Source of the DNA: Hyphomicrobium sp. ghe19
GTDB taxonomy: Bacteria; Pseudomonadota; Alphaproteobacteria; Rhizobiales; Hyphomicrobiaceae
NCBI RefSeq assembly: GCF_902712875.1
Contig: NZ_LR743509.1
Span: 496,001 to 560,000 of the forward strand
Reading direction: 5' to 3'
DNA: 64,000 nucleotides
This document shows positions 42,119-50,936 of the stretch, piece by piece. Made by a program: the position numbers and the translations under genes. The notes below the pieces were generated by a model. The model did not search any database. It saw only the letters and a program-made list of their open reading frames with translations, and was not told the origin of the DNA. Within the stretch, counting starts at the first letter, position 1; every line of letters starts with the position of its first letter.

Positions 42119-45100
42119 GGGGCTAGCCTTGGCGGCCAACGTTTGCTTCGCGAGTTCGAGAGCTGCAACATAATCGGGCTTGCCGGAGCCGAGCAGCGGA
42201 ATTTTCGACACGACGAAAACGTCCGCGGGCGTCATAAGCTCGGTTACGCCCTTTCTGCGCACGAACTGAGAGAACGCGTCGCGCGTGCAATTCGGATCGG
42301 TCGTCAGCAGCGCCAGGCGCTCGCCTTTTCGCTGATCGGGGAGGGCGACGACGACCGGTATCTGTTGCGGCCAAAGCTCGGCGGCCAATGCCTCCACGGC
42401 GGACAGCGAAATCATCTCGCCGCCGATCTTGGCGAACCGCTTGGCGCGGCCTTTGATCATGATGAAGCCCTGCGGATCGATATCGACGATATCGCCCGTG
42501 TCATGCCAGCCGTCCGTTGGCGGTTCGAGAACACCGGGGTTTTCGGCCCGATAATAGCCGAGCATCACGTTCGGCCCGCGAACGTAGAGGCGGCCGCCGG
42601 CCTCTATGCCGGGAACCGGATCGAGGCGCGCTTCCATCAGCGGCGAAAGGCGGCCGACGCTGCCAGCCTTATTCGCAAGCGGCGTGTTGATCGCGAGTAC
42701 GGGCGCGGTTTCCGTCACGCCGTAGCCTTCGAGAATGCGCACGCCGAAACGATCCATGTAGAGTTGCCTTGTCCGATCCTTTACCGCCTCGGCGCCCGCG
42801 AGAATGAGGCGTACGCGCGCGAAATCATAAGGGTGCGCGACGCGTGCATAGCCGGCGAGGAAGGTGTCGGTGCCGAACATGATGGTGGCATTCGACTGAT
42901 AAACGAGTTCGGGAATGATGCGGTAGTGCAGCGGCGTCGGATAGAGATAGACCGGCACGCCGGCGACGAGTGGCATCAACAGGCCCGCGGTCAAGCCAAA
43001 CGAATGGAACACTGGAAGCGCGTTGAAAACCTTGTCGGTGCCGTTGCAGGCAACGCGCGTGAGGCTTTGAGCACAGTTCGCCAGAATGTTTCGGTGAGAG
43101 AGAACCACGCCCTTTGGCGTTCCTTCGGAGCCCGACGTGAAGAGGATTGCTGCGGGCGCGTTGTAGTCGGCTTTGACTTGGGGCCTTCCACCTTGCACGA
43201 GGCCTTTCAGCTTATCGCCAAATGTTATCGTCGGGCGCACGTCTTCCAGATAGATCACGCGCACGACCGCTTCGAGGGCCTGGATGAGCGGCTCCAGGTG
43301 TCCCTTTTCAACGAAGACGCGGGATGTCAGCACGACCGACACGTTCGCCGCCTTGCAGGCAGAGACGACGTTGGCAGCCCCGGCCGAGAAATTGAGCATC
43401 GCCGGGACGCGCCCGACCGTCTGCAGTGCGAAGAACGTCACCGCGACGCCCGCGGAATTCGGCAGCAGCACGCCGACGGATGACCCAGGCGGCGGCAACA
43501 TCGGCGCGAGTTTCGCTCCCAGCACCTGCGCGCCGACGATCAGCTTCTTGTATGAGAGCTTGGTTCCGAGCGGATCTTCGATCGCAGGCTTGCCGGTGTC
43601 GCGCGTCTTGTGGGCGGCTACGAGCGCTTCGAAGAGCGTTTGATCGATCGGCGTCGTCAGCACTGCAGAGTCAGTCATGATGTCTTGCAACGCCGCGCCT
43701 GCCGCCTGGCGCCGCGCCTTGCCGCGGAGCGCAGGATCGACCTTCAGCCAGACCGGAGGAAGAATGGTGACGATTGTCTTCGGAAACCAGACTTTCTTTG
43801 TCTGAGAGCTGCTGAGATAGCCAAAATGCGAGCGCTCAAGGCCATCGATGCGAACGGGAATGACCGGTGCATTCGCCTTGTCCGCGATCATCGCCGTGCC
43901 GTCGTAGACTTTCATCAGTCCGCCGGTGACGGTCAGGCGTCCCTCGGGGAAGATCACGAGCGAGGTTCCATCTTTGACGGCCTGGATCAGATGGCGCATG
44001 CCGAGCGGGCGCGTTGGATCGACCGTGTAGAACTGTGCGAGCTTCAGGAACGGCTTCGCCCACCACGTGTTGGCGATGGCGGTATCGACTGCATAGGCAT
44101 TGTGGGACGGAAGAAGCCCGTTCAACAATCCCGCATCGAGAAGGCTGACGTGGTTGGGCGCGATGATGGCGCGTTGTCCGGGTTTGGGGAGATTTTCGAG
44201 ACCTCTGACCTCCAGCCCGAAGAACGTTTTGAACATGAAGACGACGACGTCCTTCACGCCCTCGGCGCCCCAAGCTCGAAGGACGAGCACCACGACGAGA
44301 AGGTTTGCAACTCCGAGGCCGGCATAGAGGAGCGCGACGGAGATCTTCTCGTACTGGAGCCCCGCGATCGCGATGCCGACGAGCGTCATGAATGCGGCCG
44401 ACAGGACGTTGCATCCGGCGATGACGCGAGAGCGGCGCTCGACGGGCGACCATGCCTGTACGGCTGCAAACGAGGGTACGATGAAGAGGCCGCCGGCGAA
44501 TGCAATGCCGGCGAGGTCGACAAGCATGTGAAGGCCTTCGACCGAGGTCAAAATGGCTGCCGCGCCGAGGGGTTCCGGAGCTGGCTTCATGGCGGACGCG
44601 ACCCACGCCAGATCGAGCAGGAAAAGGCCCATCAACAGTGCACCGATGGGGACGAGCGCGAGGTTGGGCCGATTGGTGCTGGCGCGCGCCGCGACGATAG
44701 ATCCGAGTGCAACTGCGACCGCAAATGTGAAAAGCGCCAGCGTATAAACGGATGGTGCGCCGTTCAAGGTTTGTGGAATGAGGTTTTGCAGCAGTGCCAG
44801 CACGGCGGCGCCAACAAGCCAGAACCAGGACGTGATAAGTGCGCCTTGCCAAATGCGTTTGTCGGCGCGCAGGTCTTTCAACAGCGTGGCGGTCGAGGTG
44901 ACGACGTTTCTATCGACGACGAGATCGGGCACCGAGGACGGCGCGGGCGGAATGAAGCGCGCCGAGATCCAGCCGAGCACCGAGATGCCGACGATGGCGC
45001 TCGCGATGATGATGATTTCCGTCTCGCCGCCTGACGCGAGATTGCCGCCGATGGTTCCAATCAGAATCGCTATGAAGGTTGCGCCTTCGATCAGGGCGTT

Positions 45101-45520
45101 GCCGGATGGAAGCTCTCTGGTTTCGAGATGGGACGGGAGCAGCCCGTATTTTACTGGTCCGAAGAAGGCGCTGAGTGTGCCGAAGAGGATGAGAGCCGCA
45201 AACAGCAACGGCACCGATGGCAGTATGAATCCGGTGGCCGCGATTACGGCGACCGGAATTTCCAAGAGGCGAACGCGAACTGCAACCTTCCCCTTGTCGA
45301 ACTTGTCGGCGAGCTGTCCCGCAAGCGCGGAGAAGACGAAGAAGGGAAGTACGAGGGCCGCGCCTGCAAGCGTTCCGAGGGCCGGGCCGTTTTCCATCGC
45401 CAGCTTGTAGACGACGAGCATCGCCAGGGCGTTCTTGAGAAGGTTGTCGTTCAGGGCAGCTAGCAGCTGGCTCCAGAAGAGCGGAGCGAAACGGCGAGAC
45501 GACATCAGGCGCGAAAACAT
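42074..45520 (-). CDS. aas: LplT-Aas fusion: lysophospholipid transporter, acyltransferase and acyl-ACP synthetase
   Basis: One 1,148-residue protein that flips lysophosphatidylethanolamine inward and re-acylates it. About residues 1-420 form an MFS-type transporter like LplT (LPFFVFSALAGQLADKFDKG). About 430-620 is a PlsC-type acyltransferase with IIAPNHVSLLDAGLLNG (NHxxxxD) and FPEGRLTVTGG. About 640-1135 is an AMP-binding synthetase with ILFTSGSEGTPKGVVLSHRN, EGYGVTETAPV and YYRAENPGVLEPPTDGWHDTGD. In E. coli these are separate genes. It lies opposite to the thi genes and overlaps thiO by 45 bp at its 3' end. Confidence 0.92.
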   Translation of the reverse strand: MFSRLMSSRRFAPLFWSQLLAALNDNLLKNALAMLVVYKLAMENGPALGTLAGAALVLPFFVFSALAGQLADKFDKGKVAVRVRLLEIPVAVIAATGFILPSVPLLFAALILFGTLSAFFGPVKYGLLPSHLETRELPSGNALIEGATFIAILIGTIGGNLASGGETEIIIIASAIVGISVLGWISARFIPPAPSSVPDLVVDRNVVTSTATLLKDLRADKRIWQGALITSWFWLVGAAVLALLQNLIPQTLNGAPSVYTLALFTFAVAVALGSIVAARASTNRPNLALVPIGALLMGLFLLDLAWVASAMKPAPEPLGAAAILTSVEGLHMLVDLAGIAFAGGLFIVPSFAAVQAWSPVERRSRVIAGCNVLSAAFMTLVGIAIAGLQYEKISVALLYAGLGVANLLVVVLVLRAWGAEGVKDVVVFMFKTFFGLEVRGLENLPKPGQRAIIAPNHVSLLDAGLLNGLLPSHNAYAVDTAIANTWWAKPFLKLAQFYTVDPTRPLGMRHLIQAVKDGTSLVIFPEGRLTVTGGLMKVYDGTAMIADKANAPVIPVRIDGLERSHFGYLSSSQTKKVWFPKTIVTILPPVWLKVDPALRGKARRQAAGAALQDIMTDSAVLTTPIDQTLFEALVAAHKTRDTGKPAIEDPLGTKLSYKKLIVGAQVLGAKLAPMLPPPGSSVGVLLPNSAGVAVTFFALQTVGRVPAMLNFSAGAANVVSACKAANVSVVLTSRVFVEKGHLEPLIQALEAVVRVIYLEDVRPTITFGDKLKGLVQGGRPQVKADYNAPAAILFTSGSEGTPKGVVLSHRNILANCAQSLTRVACNGTDKVFNALPVFHSFGLTAGLLMPLVAGVPVYLYPTPLHYRIIPELVYQSNATIMFGTDTFLAGYARVAHPYDFARVRLILAGAEAVKDRTRQLYMDRFGVRILEGYGVTETAPVLAINTPLANKAGSVGRLSPLMEARLDPVPGIEAGGRLYVRGPNVMLGYYRAENPGVLEPPTDGWHDTGDIVDIDPQGFIMIKGRAKRFAKIGGEMISLSAVEALAAELWPQQIPVVVALPDQRKGERLALLTTDPNCTRDAFSQFVRRKGVTELMTPADVFVVSKIPLLGSGKPDYVAALELAKQTLAAKASPSGSSEQRPLTPVVG

Positions 45521-45679
45521 CGGGCGATCCTCAATTTCGACGCCGGAGATTCAGATGCTAATTGCGGCGGATTGGCGGGTCCCTTTGACCCGCCCGGATT
45601 ATATGCGGTAAAAAACTCTCCAATGCTCTGGTAAACGGCGATTAAATGCCCATGTCCGCCCTTCAGGTCAAATTGAGCG

Positions 45680-45898
45680 ATGCTACAACACGAAGCGAGC
45701 ACTGAATTGATCGTCAACGGCCGCAAAACCGTCAGTGAGGCTGGTACGCTTGCGGCGCTCATTGTGGAGCAGGGCCTCGGCGAGGCGAAGGTCGCGACGG
45801 CGCTCAACGGACAGTTCGTGCCTGAGGCGCGGCGTGCTACGACGGCGTTGAGCAGCGGCGACCGTGTCGAGATCGTATCGGCTCGGCAAGGCGGATAA
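45680..45898 (+). CDS. thiS: Sulfur carrier protein ThiS
   Basis: ThiS carries sulfur as a C-terminal thiocarboxylate to thiazole synthase. The 72-residue ubiquitin-like protein reads ELIVNGRKTVSEAGTLAALI at the start and ends RVEIVSARQGG, with the required Gly-Gly terminus. It is followed by thiG 46 bp downstream in an operon with thiE. Confidence 0.92.
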   Translation: MLQHEASTELIVNGRKTVSEAGTLAALIVEQGLGEAKVATALNGQFVPEARRATTALSSGDRVEIVSARQGG

Positions 45899-45944
45899 GA
45901 TCGGCGCCTAAACTCAGCGGTCAAAAGGACGAGTTACGCTTAAA

Positions 45945-46760
45945 ATGAACGTTCGTGATCAGTCGTTGCATGCGGGGCGTGCGCTCACCGTTTACGGGGA
46001 GGCGATTTCTTCGCGGCTTCTGGTCGGGACGGCGGGCTATCCGTCTCCGGCCATTCTGGCAAGCGCGGTGAAGGCGTCGGGTGCGGAGATCGTCACCGTC
46101 TCGTTGCGCCGTGAGGCCGCCGGCGGGAAGGCCGGCGAGCGGTTCCTCGACATCATCAAGGATTTGGGTGTTCGTGTTCTTCCCAACACGGCCGGATGCC
46201 GGACGCCGGGGGAAGCCATTGCCACCGCCCAGATGGCACGCGAGCTTTTCGGAACGGACTGGATCAAGCTTGAGGTCATCGGCAACGACGACACTCTGCA
46301 GCCGGATGTCTTCGGTCTCGTCGAAGCGGCTGGCACGCTCAGTCGCGACGGCTTCAAGGTTCTGCCTTATACAACAGAAGATCTTTCCGTCGCCGAACGG
46401 CTGCAGCGCGCCGGATGCGAGGTGATCATGCCGTGGGGCGCGCCAATCGGCAGCGGCCGCGGTCTCGCCAACGTTCAGGCGCTGACAAGCTTGCGCGCCT
46501 ACTTCCCCGATGTGACGCTGATCATCGATGCGGGCATCGGCGCGCCGTCGCACGCGGCGCTCGCCATGGAGCTTGGCTACGACGCCGTATTGCTCAACAC
46601 GGCGGTTGCGAAAGCCGCTGATCCGGTGAAGATGGCGGCGGCATTCGCGTCGGCGATCCAGTCGGGGCATTTGGGGTATGAAGCCGGGCTGATCCCGCCT
46701 CGCGATATGGCGGTACCGTCGACGCCCGTCGCCGGCACTCCGTTTTTCGATCTCGATTGA
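45945..46760 (+). CDS. thiG: Thiazole synthase ThiG
   Basis: ThiG condenses the glycine imine, 1-deoxy-xylulose-5-phosphate and ThiS thiocarboxylate to thiazole phosphate. The 271-residue TIM barrel has [39 protein letters not shown], the imine-forming Lys in [15 protein letters not shown], and [15 protein letters not shown]. All are conserved in the family. It lies between thiS and thiE. Confidence 0.95.
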   Translation: MNVRDQSLHAGRALTVYGEAISSRLLVGTAGYPSPAILASAVKASGAEIVTVSLRREAAGGKAGERFLDIIKDLGVRVLPNTAGCRTPGEAIATAQMARELFGTDWIKLEVIGNDDTLQPDVFGLVEAAGTLSRDGFKVLPYTTEDLSVAERLQRAGCEVIMPWGAPIGSGRGLANVQALTSLRAYFPDVTLIIDAGIGAPSHAALAMELGYDAVLLNTAVAKAADPVKMAAAFASAIQSGHLGYEAGLIPPRDMAVPSTPVAGTPFFDLD

Positions 46761-46767
46761 ACGTGCT

Positions 46768-47385
46768 TTGAATTCAACGCAAACCAAGCTCGCGCGCTTT
46801 TATCCGATCGTGCCCGACGTCGGTTGGCTCGAACGCATCGTGCCGCTCGGCGTGAAGCTCGTGCAGCTCAGGATCAAGGATAGTTCTCCAGCCGAGATCG
46901 CGGCGCAAGCGAAGCGGGCGTTCGATTTCTGCCGCGAGAACAACTGTCAGCTCATCCTCAATGACTATTGGGAAGTCGCGCTCGATACCGGGGTCGACTA
47001 CATTCATCTCGGCCAGGAAGATCTGCGCACGGCTGATTTCGAGGCGATTAAGCTCGCTCGGATCAGGTTTGGGGTATCGACGCACGATGAAGCCGAACTC
47101 GAGATCGCTCTGGCTGCGGAACCTGACTATGTGGCGCTGGGCCCGATTTACGAAACCAAGCTCAAAGCCATGCCCTGGGGGCCTCAAGGGCTTGAGAAGG
47201 TTAAGGAATGGCGCGGTAAAATTGGTCAGCTGCCGTTGGTCGCCATCGGCGGTTTGACGCCGGAGAGGGCCACCGGGGTGCTGGCGGCGGGGGCCGATAC
47301 CTTGGCCGTCATAACCGACTTCATAACGGCCTCAGACCCAAATGAACGCGTGGTTCAATGGTTGCGACAGTTGGAGGCTCGATAA
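46768..47385 (+). CDS. thiE: Thiamine phosphate synthase ThiE
   Basis: ThiE joins the pyrimidine and thiazole halves to thiamine phosphate. The 205-residue protein starts TTG (Leu codon read as Met), with FYPIVPDVGWLERIVPLGVK, VQLRIKD, LILNDYWEVALDTGVDYIHL, GQEDLRTAD and IGGLTPERATGVLAAGADTL. It is 7 bp after thiG, so co-translated. The sequence is that of the alphaproteobacterial ThiE subgroup, somewhat unlike E. coli ThiE. Confidence 0.9.
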   Translation: MNSTQTKLARFYPIVPDVGWLERIVPLGVKLVQLRIKDSSPAEIAAQAKRAFDFCRENNCQLILNDYWEVALDTGVDYIHLGQEDLRTADFEAIKLARIRFGVSTHDEAELEIALAAEPDYVALGPIYETKLKAMPWGPQGLEKVKEWRGKIGQLPLVAIGGLTPERATGVLAAGADTLAVITDFITASDPNERVVQWLRQLEAR

Positions 47386-47488
47386 GTAGGGCAACCATGT
47401 GTTAACTATCGCGGCGTTGTTTGTGACAGTTTTATGTGGTTCGGATCTACGACAAGCCTTCTCCTCTTTTCGAAGCCGTTCCCGCGTT

Positions 47489-48565
47489 ATGCCGTATCGA
47501 TTCAAAATCAACGAGCCCGTCGAAAAGGGTTTTCGACGCATTGCGCGCGAGCAATTCGATAGCTCGATTGCGGAATTGGCGGGTCCGACGGCCGATCCCA
47601 AGAGCGTGCACGAGTGCCGGAAATCCATCAAGCGGCTGCGCGCGCTCATACGTCTTACGGCGGCGACCATCGGAACCAAAAAGGCGCGGCGGCGCACGAA
47701 GGCGCTCGGCGAAATCGGGAGACTTCTGTCGGCCCGGCGCGACCAGACCGTCATGTTCGAAACCATCGAAAAACTTGCCCAGGAGTTTCCGGAGGCAGGA
47801 GCCGCATTCGCGCCATTGAAGGCGACGCTGACAGCGCGGGCGGGAAATCAGCCGGAGCGGCTCGACGCCGAGACGGCCGATCGCGCGCGCGGGTTGCTCG
47901 GCGCGGAAGCGAAGAAGATCGAGCGTCTCGATTTCAAGCATCAGGGCTTCGCGGCGCTCGCGGGTGGCCTCGACACAAGTTACCGGAAGGCCAGGAAGGC
48001 GATCGCCTACGCTTACGACGAGCCGACGGATGAAAATTTCCACGAATTGCGGAAGGCCGTGCAATGGCATTGGCGTCAGATGGCGCTGCTTGCGCGTGCG
48101 TGGCCGGATGAATTCGCGGTCCGGGTGAATGCCTCGCGTGAGCTATCGCAGTGGCTCGGCGACGACCATGATCTTGCAGTGCTGGCCGCTGCTGTCTCGG
48201 CCGCACCCGATATGACGGACGAGCAGAAGGAAGCGGCTATCTCCATTTGCCGGCGGCAGCAGCAGGTTCTCCGCGCAAAGGCCGAATTTCGCGTGAAGCG
48301 GCTATTCTCCGAAAAGACGCGGGCCTTCATCAAGCGCGCGGCGGCATATTGGGAGCATGGCCGGGCATTGGATCCGCTGGTCGACGCACCATCTCTAGTG
48401 CCGCCGGGTCCGAAACCGGCGGATGCCGTACGGGCCGACGCCAATGGCCGGGCTGATGAGCGGAGCGATGAACGAGGGGGGGAGCCTGAAAAAGCCCGGG
48501 CGTCGTCCAAGCCGAGGCTTGCCACGAAATCCGTCGCCTCTGCCCCATCGCAACGGCGCGCATGA
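47489..48565 (+). CDS. CHAD-domain protein
   Basis: CHAD proteins are all-helical, with conserved His and basic residues that bind polyphosphate. The product begins MPYRFKINEPVEKGFRRIAR with SVHECRKSIKRLRALIRL and later NFHELRKAVQWHWRQMALL and WLGDDHDLAVL, the two HxxRK-type repeats. There is no CYTH partner domain, so it is an orphan CHAD. The last 60 residues are charged and Pro/Ala-rich. The ATG at 47489 is used because the family begins there; the frame is open from 47399. Next gene is hemH, 39 bp later. Confidence 0.87.
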   Translation: MPYRFKINEPVEKGFRRIAREQFDSSIAELAGPTADPKSVHECRKSIKRLRALIRLTAATIGTKKARRRTKALGEIGRLLSARRDQTVMFETIEKLAQEFPEAGAAFAPLKATLTARAGNQPERLDAETADRARGLLGAEAKKIERLDFKHQGFAALAGGLDTSYRKARKAIAYAYDEPTDENFHELRKAVQWHWRQMALLARAWPDEFAVRVNASRELSQWLGDDHDLAVLAAAVSAAPDMTDEQKEAAISICRRQQQVLRAKAEFRVKRLFSEKTRAFIKRAAAYWEHGRALDPLVDAPSLVPPGPKPADAVRADANGRADERSDERGGEPEKARASSKPRLATKSVASAPSQRRA

Positions 48566-48604
48566 TCCGTTAGGGTCGCGCTGATTTCTGATTTCGGAGA
48601 GCGG

Positions 48605-49666
48605 ATGAACGAAGTTCCAAAACAAGATCGCTTTGATACCGAGTCCGTGAAGCTGCCGCCTGGGCATGCTCCGGTCGCGCTCGGCCGGGTCGGCATTCTT
48701 CTTCTCAACCTCGGAACGCCCGACGGCACCACATACTGGCCGATGCGCCGCTATCTGCGGGAGTTCCTGTCCGATGAGCGCGTCATCGAGGAACCGAAGT
48801 GGAAGTGGTGGCCGATCCTCAATCTCATCATTCTGACGTCGCGGCCGAGCCGAAAGGGGCGCGACTACGCGACCATCTGGAATAACGAGCGCGACGAAGG
48901 CCCCCTGAAGACGATCACGCGCAATCAAGCCGAGCAATTGACGGCGAGGTTCGGGGGTGAGCCGCGAATCGTGGTCGACTGGGCGATGCGCTACGCCAAC
49001 CCGTCGACGGAGAGCCGCATACTTGCGCTCAAGGAGCAAGGTTGCGACCGCATTCTGTTCGTGCCGCTTTATCCGCAATACGCGGCGGCGACGACTGCGA
49101 CTGCGTGCGATCAAGCATTTCGGGCGCTGATGAAAATGCGCTGGCAACCGGCGGTTCGCACGGCGCCAAGCTATCATGATCATCCCGCTTACATCGATGC
49201 GCTCGCGCGCTCGATGCGCAAGAGTTTGGCCGAACTCGATTTCGAGCCGGAGAAAATCATCGCGACCTTCCACGGCATGCCGGAGAAATATTTCAAGGCG
49301 GGCGATCCCTACCATTGTCAGTGCCAGAAAACGTCGCGGTTGCTGCGGCAGAAATTGGGAATTCCCGAGGAGCGCTGGCTGACGACGTTCCAGTCGCGTT
49401 TCGGCAACGATCCCTGGCTGCAGCCCTATACGGATAAAACCGTCGAAGCGCTGGCCAAGTCGGGCGTCAAAAAATTGGCTCTGGTTGCGCCGGGATTTTC
49501 GGCCGACTGCCTCGAGACGCTCGAAGAACTCGACGTTGAGAACCGGCACATTTTCGAGTCGAACGGCGGCGAGAAATTCGCTTATCTCAAAGCGCTCAAC
49601 GACAGTGCTGAAGGCGTCGATGTGATCGAGGCGGTGGTGCGCCGGGAGCTGCAAGGCTGGCTTTGA
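48605..49666 (+). CDS. hemH: Ferrochelatase HemH
   Basis: HemH inserts Fe(II) into protoporphyrin IX, the last step of heme synthesis. The 353-residue protein has VGILLLNLGTPDG, the YPQYAAATTATACDQAF loop, TFHGMPEKYFKAGDPYHCQC with the conserved His, and LVAPGFSADCLETLEELDV. The GGAGAGCGG before the ATG is a fair ribosome-binding site. It ends 46 bp before the convergent kdsD. Confidence 0.95.
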   Translation: MNEVPKQDRFDTESVKLPPGHAPVALGRVGILLLNLGTPDGTTYWPMRRYLREFLSDERVIEEPKWKWWPILNLIILTSRPSRKGRDYATIWNNERDEGPLKTITRNQAEQLTARFGGEPRIVVDWAMRYANPSTESRILALKEQGCDRILFVPLYPQYAAATTATACDQAFRALMKMRWQPAVRTAPSYHDHPAYIDALARSMRKSLAELDFEPEKIIATFHGMPEKYFKAGDPYHCQCQKTSRLLRQKLGIPEERWLTTFQSRFGNDPWLQPYTDKTVEALAKSGVKKLALVAPGFSADCLETLEELDVENRHIFESNGGEKFAYLKALNDSAEGVDVIEAVVRRELQGWL

Positions 49667-49711
49667 CCGGCCGCGCAGCTTGCCGCGTGCAACTTGTTTC
49701 GTGCAGCTCGC

Positions 49712-50743
49712 CTAGGCGACGCCCAATCGCAGCAGATCGTGAACGTGCACGATGCCGATGGGCTTCTGCTTCTCGACGACGAACAGCGCGGTAATGCGCG
49801 ATGAGTTGATGAGCTCCAGGGCGGCCGACGCGAGCAGTGTCGGCGCAATCGTCTTGGGCTTCGCCGTCATCACGTCATCGACTTTGGCTTCGAGCAATTT
49901 GTCGCCCATGTGACGGCGCAAGTCGCCGTCGGTGATCACGCCGAGCAGCTTGCCTTTGCTATCCGTCACGCCGACGCAGCCGAAGCTTTTCTCGGTCATG
50001 GCGACAAGTGCTTCCGACATCAGCGCGCCGCTGCCGATCAACGGCAGTTGATCGGACGGATGCATGACGTCGGCGACGTACTTGAGGTTGGCGCCGAGAG
50101 ATCCGCCCGGATGGAAGATCTTGAAGTCGTGGGCCGTGAAGCCGCGCGCGTCGAGCAACGCGATGGCGAGACTGTCTCCGATCGCGAGCTGAATGGTGGT
50201 CGAGGTCGTCGGTGCGAGGCCGTGCGGGCAGGCCTCCTTCACGCGCGGCAGAAGCAACAGAATGTCGGCCTGCTCTCCGAGCGCGGAATTCGCCTGCGAG
50301 GTTATCGCGATCAATGGAACCGCGAACCGGCGAGAATAGGTGATGATGGGCTTCAACTCGACGGTTTCGCCGGACCACGACAGCGCGAGGATGAGATCCG
50401 ATCGCGTGATCATGCCGAGGTCGCCGTGTGAGGCCTCGCCTGGGTGGACAAAGAACGCGGGCGTCCCCGTGGAGGCGAACGTTGCGGCGATCTTCTGGGC
50501 GACGTGACCGCTCTTGCCGATGCCAGTCACGATGACCCGGCCCGTGACGGCCTTCAGGCGTCGAACGGCTTCATCGAAAGCCGGCGCCATCGGGCCGGCG
50601 ACCTCGTTGGCGAGCTGGGCCAACCCTTCGGCCCCGAGGTTGAGCGTTCGAAGCGCTGAAGCGATCGGCGTCGTCTGGTCGGTTTCGCTTTCAGCTTCCC
50701 GGCGCTCGCCTTCGGGCAGCTGGAATGGAATTACCTTCTGCAT
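49712..50743 (-). CDS. kdsD: Arabinose-5-phosphate isomerase KdsD/KpsF
   Basis: The enzyme converts ribulose-5-phosphate to arabinose-5-phosphate, the first step to Kdo for lipopolysaccharide. It has a SIS domain (about 50-200; GRVIVTGIGKSGHVAQKIAA, LALSWSGETVELKPIITYS) and two CBS domains (about 215-340; DVMHPSDQLPLIGSG, VTDGDLRRHMG). I begin at the ATG at 50743, giving 343 residues; the family starts close to it. It fits the envelope block with galU and galE. Confidence 0.91.
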   Translation of the reverse strand: MQKVIPFQLPEGERREAESETDQTTPIASALRTLNLGAEGLAQLANEVAGPMAPAFDEAVRRLKAVTGRVIVTGIGKSGHVAQKIAATFASTGTPAFFVHPGEASHGDLGMITRSDLILALSWSGETVELKPIITYSRRFAVPLIAITSQANSALGEQADILLLLPRVKEACPHGLAPTTSTTIQLAIGDSLAIALLDARGFTAHDFKIFHPGGSLGANLKYVADVMHPSDQLPLIGSGALMSEALVAMTEKSFGCVGVTDSKGKLLGVITDGDLRRHMGDKLLEAKVDDVMTAKPKTIAPTLLASAALELINSSRITALFVVEKQKPIGIVHVHDLLRLGVA

Positions 50744-50936
50744 CCGCTCGATGTTCCCCCGTTGCGCGATCGATCGACCCGTCCAAAAAAAGACTCGGCC
50801 GAACCGCGTTAACACTTTCGCGTCTGGCGGCGCTCGAAGCAACCCCTGCGAGCATTTTAAACCGGCATTAACCAACCGTTTCTACGGTCGATCGTTAGTA
50901 GCGTTTCGAGTGGAAGTCGCGCATGGGGACGCTGAA

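Noticed and set aside
43610..45034. 474-residue open frame on the plus strand, antisense to lplT-aas
   Set aside because: It lies inside a recognised gene, is highly charged (Arg, Asp, Glu, His rich), has no domain or ribosome-binding site, and is what GC-rich codon bias produces on the reverse strand.
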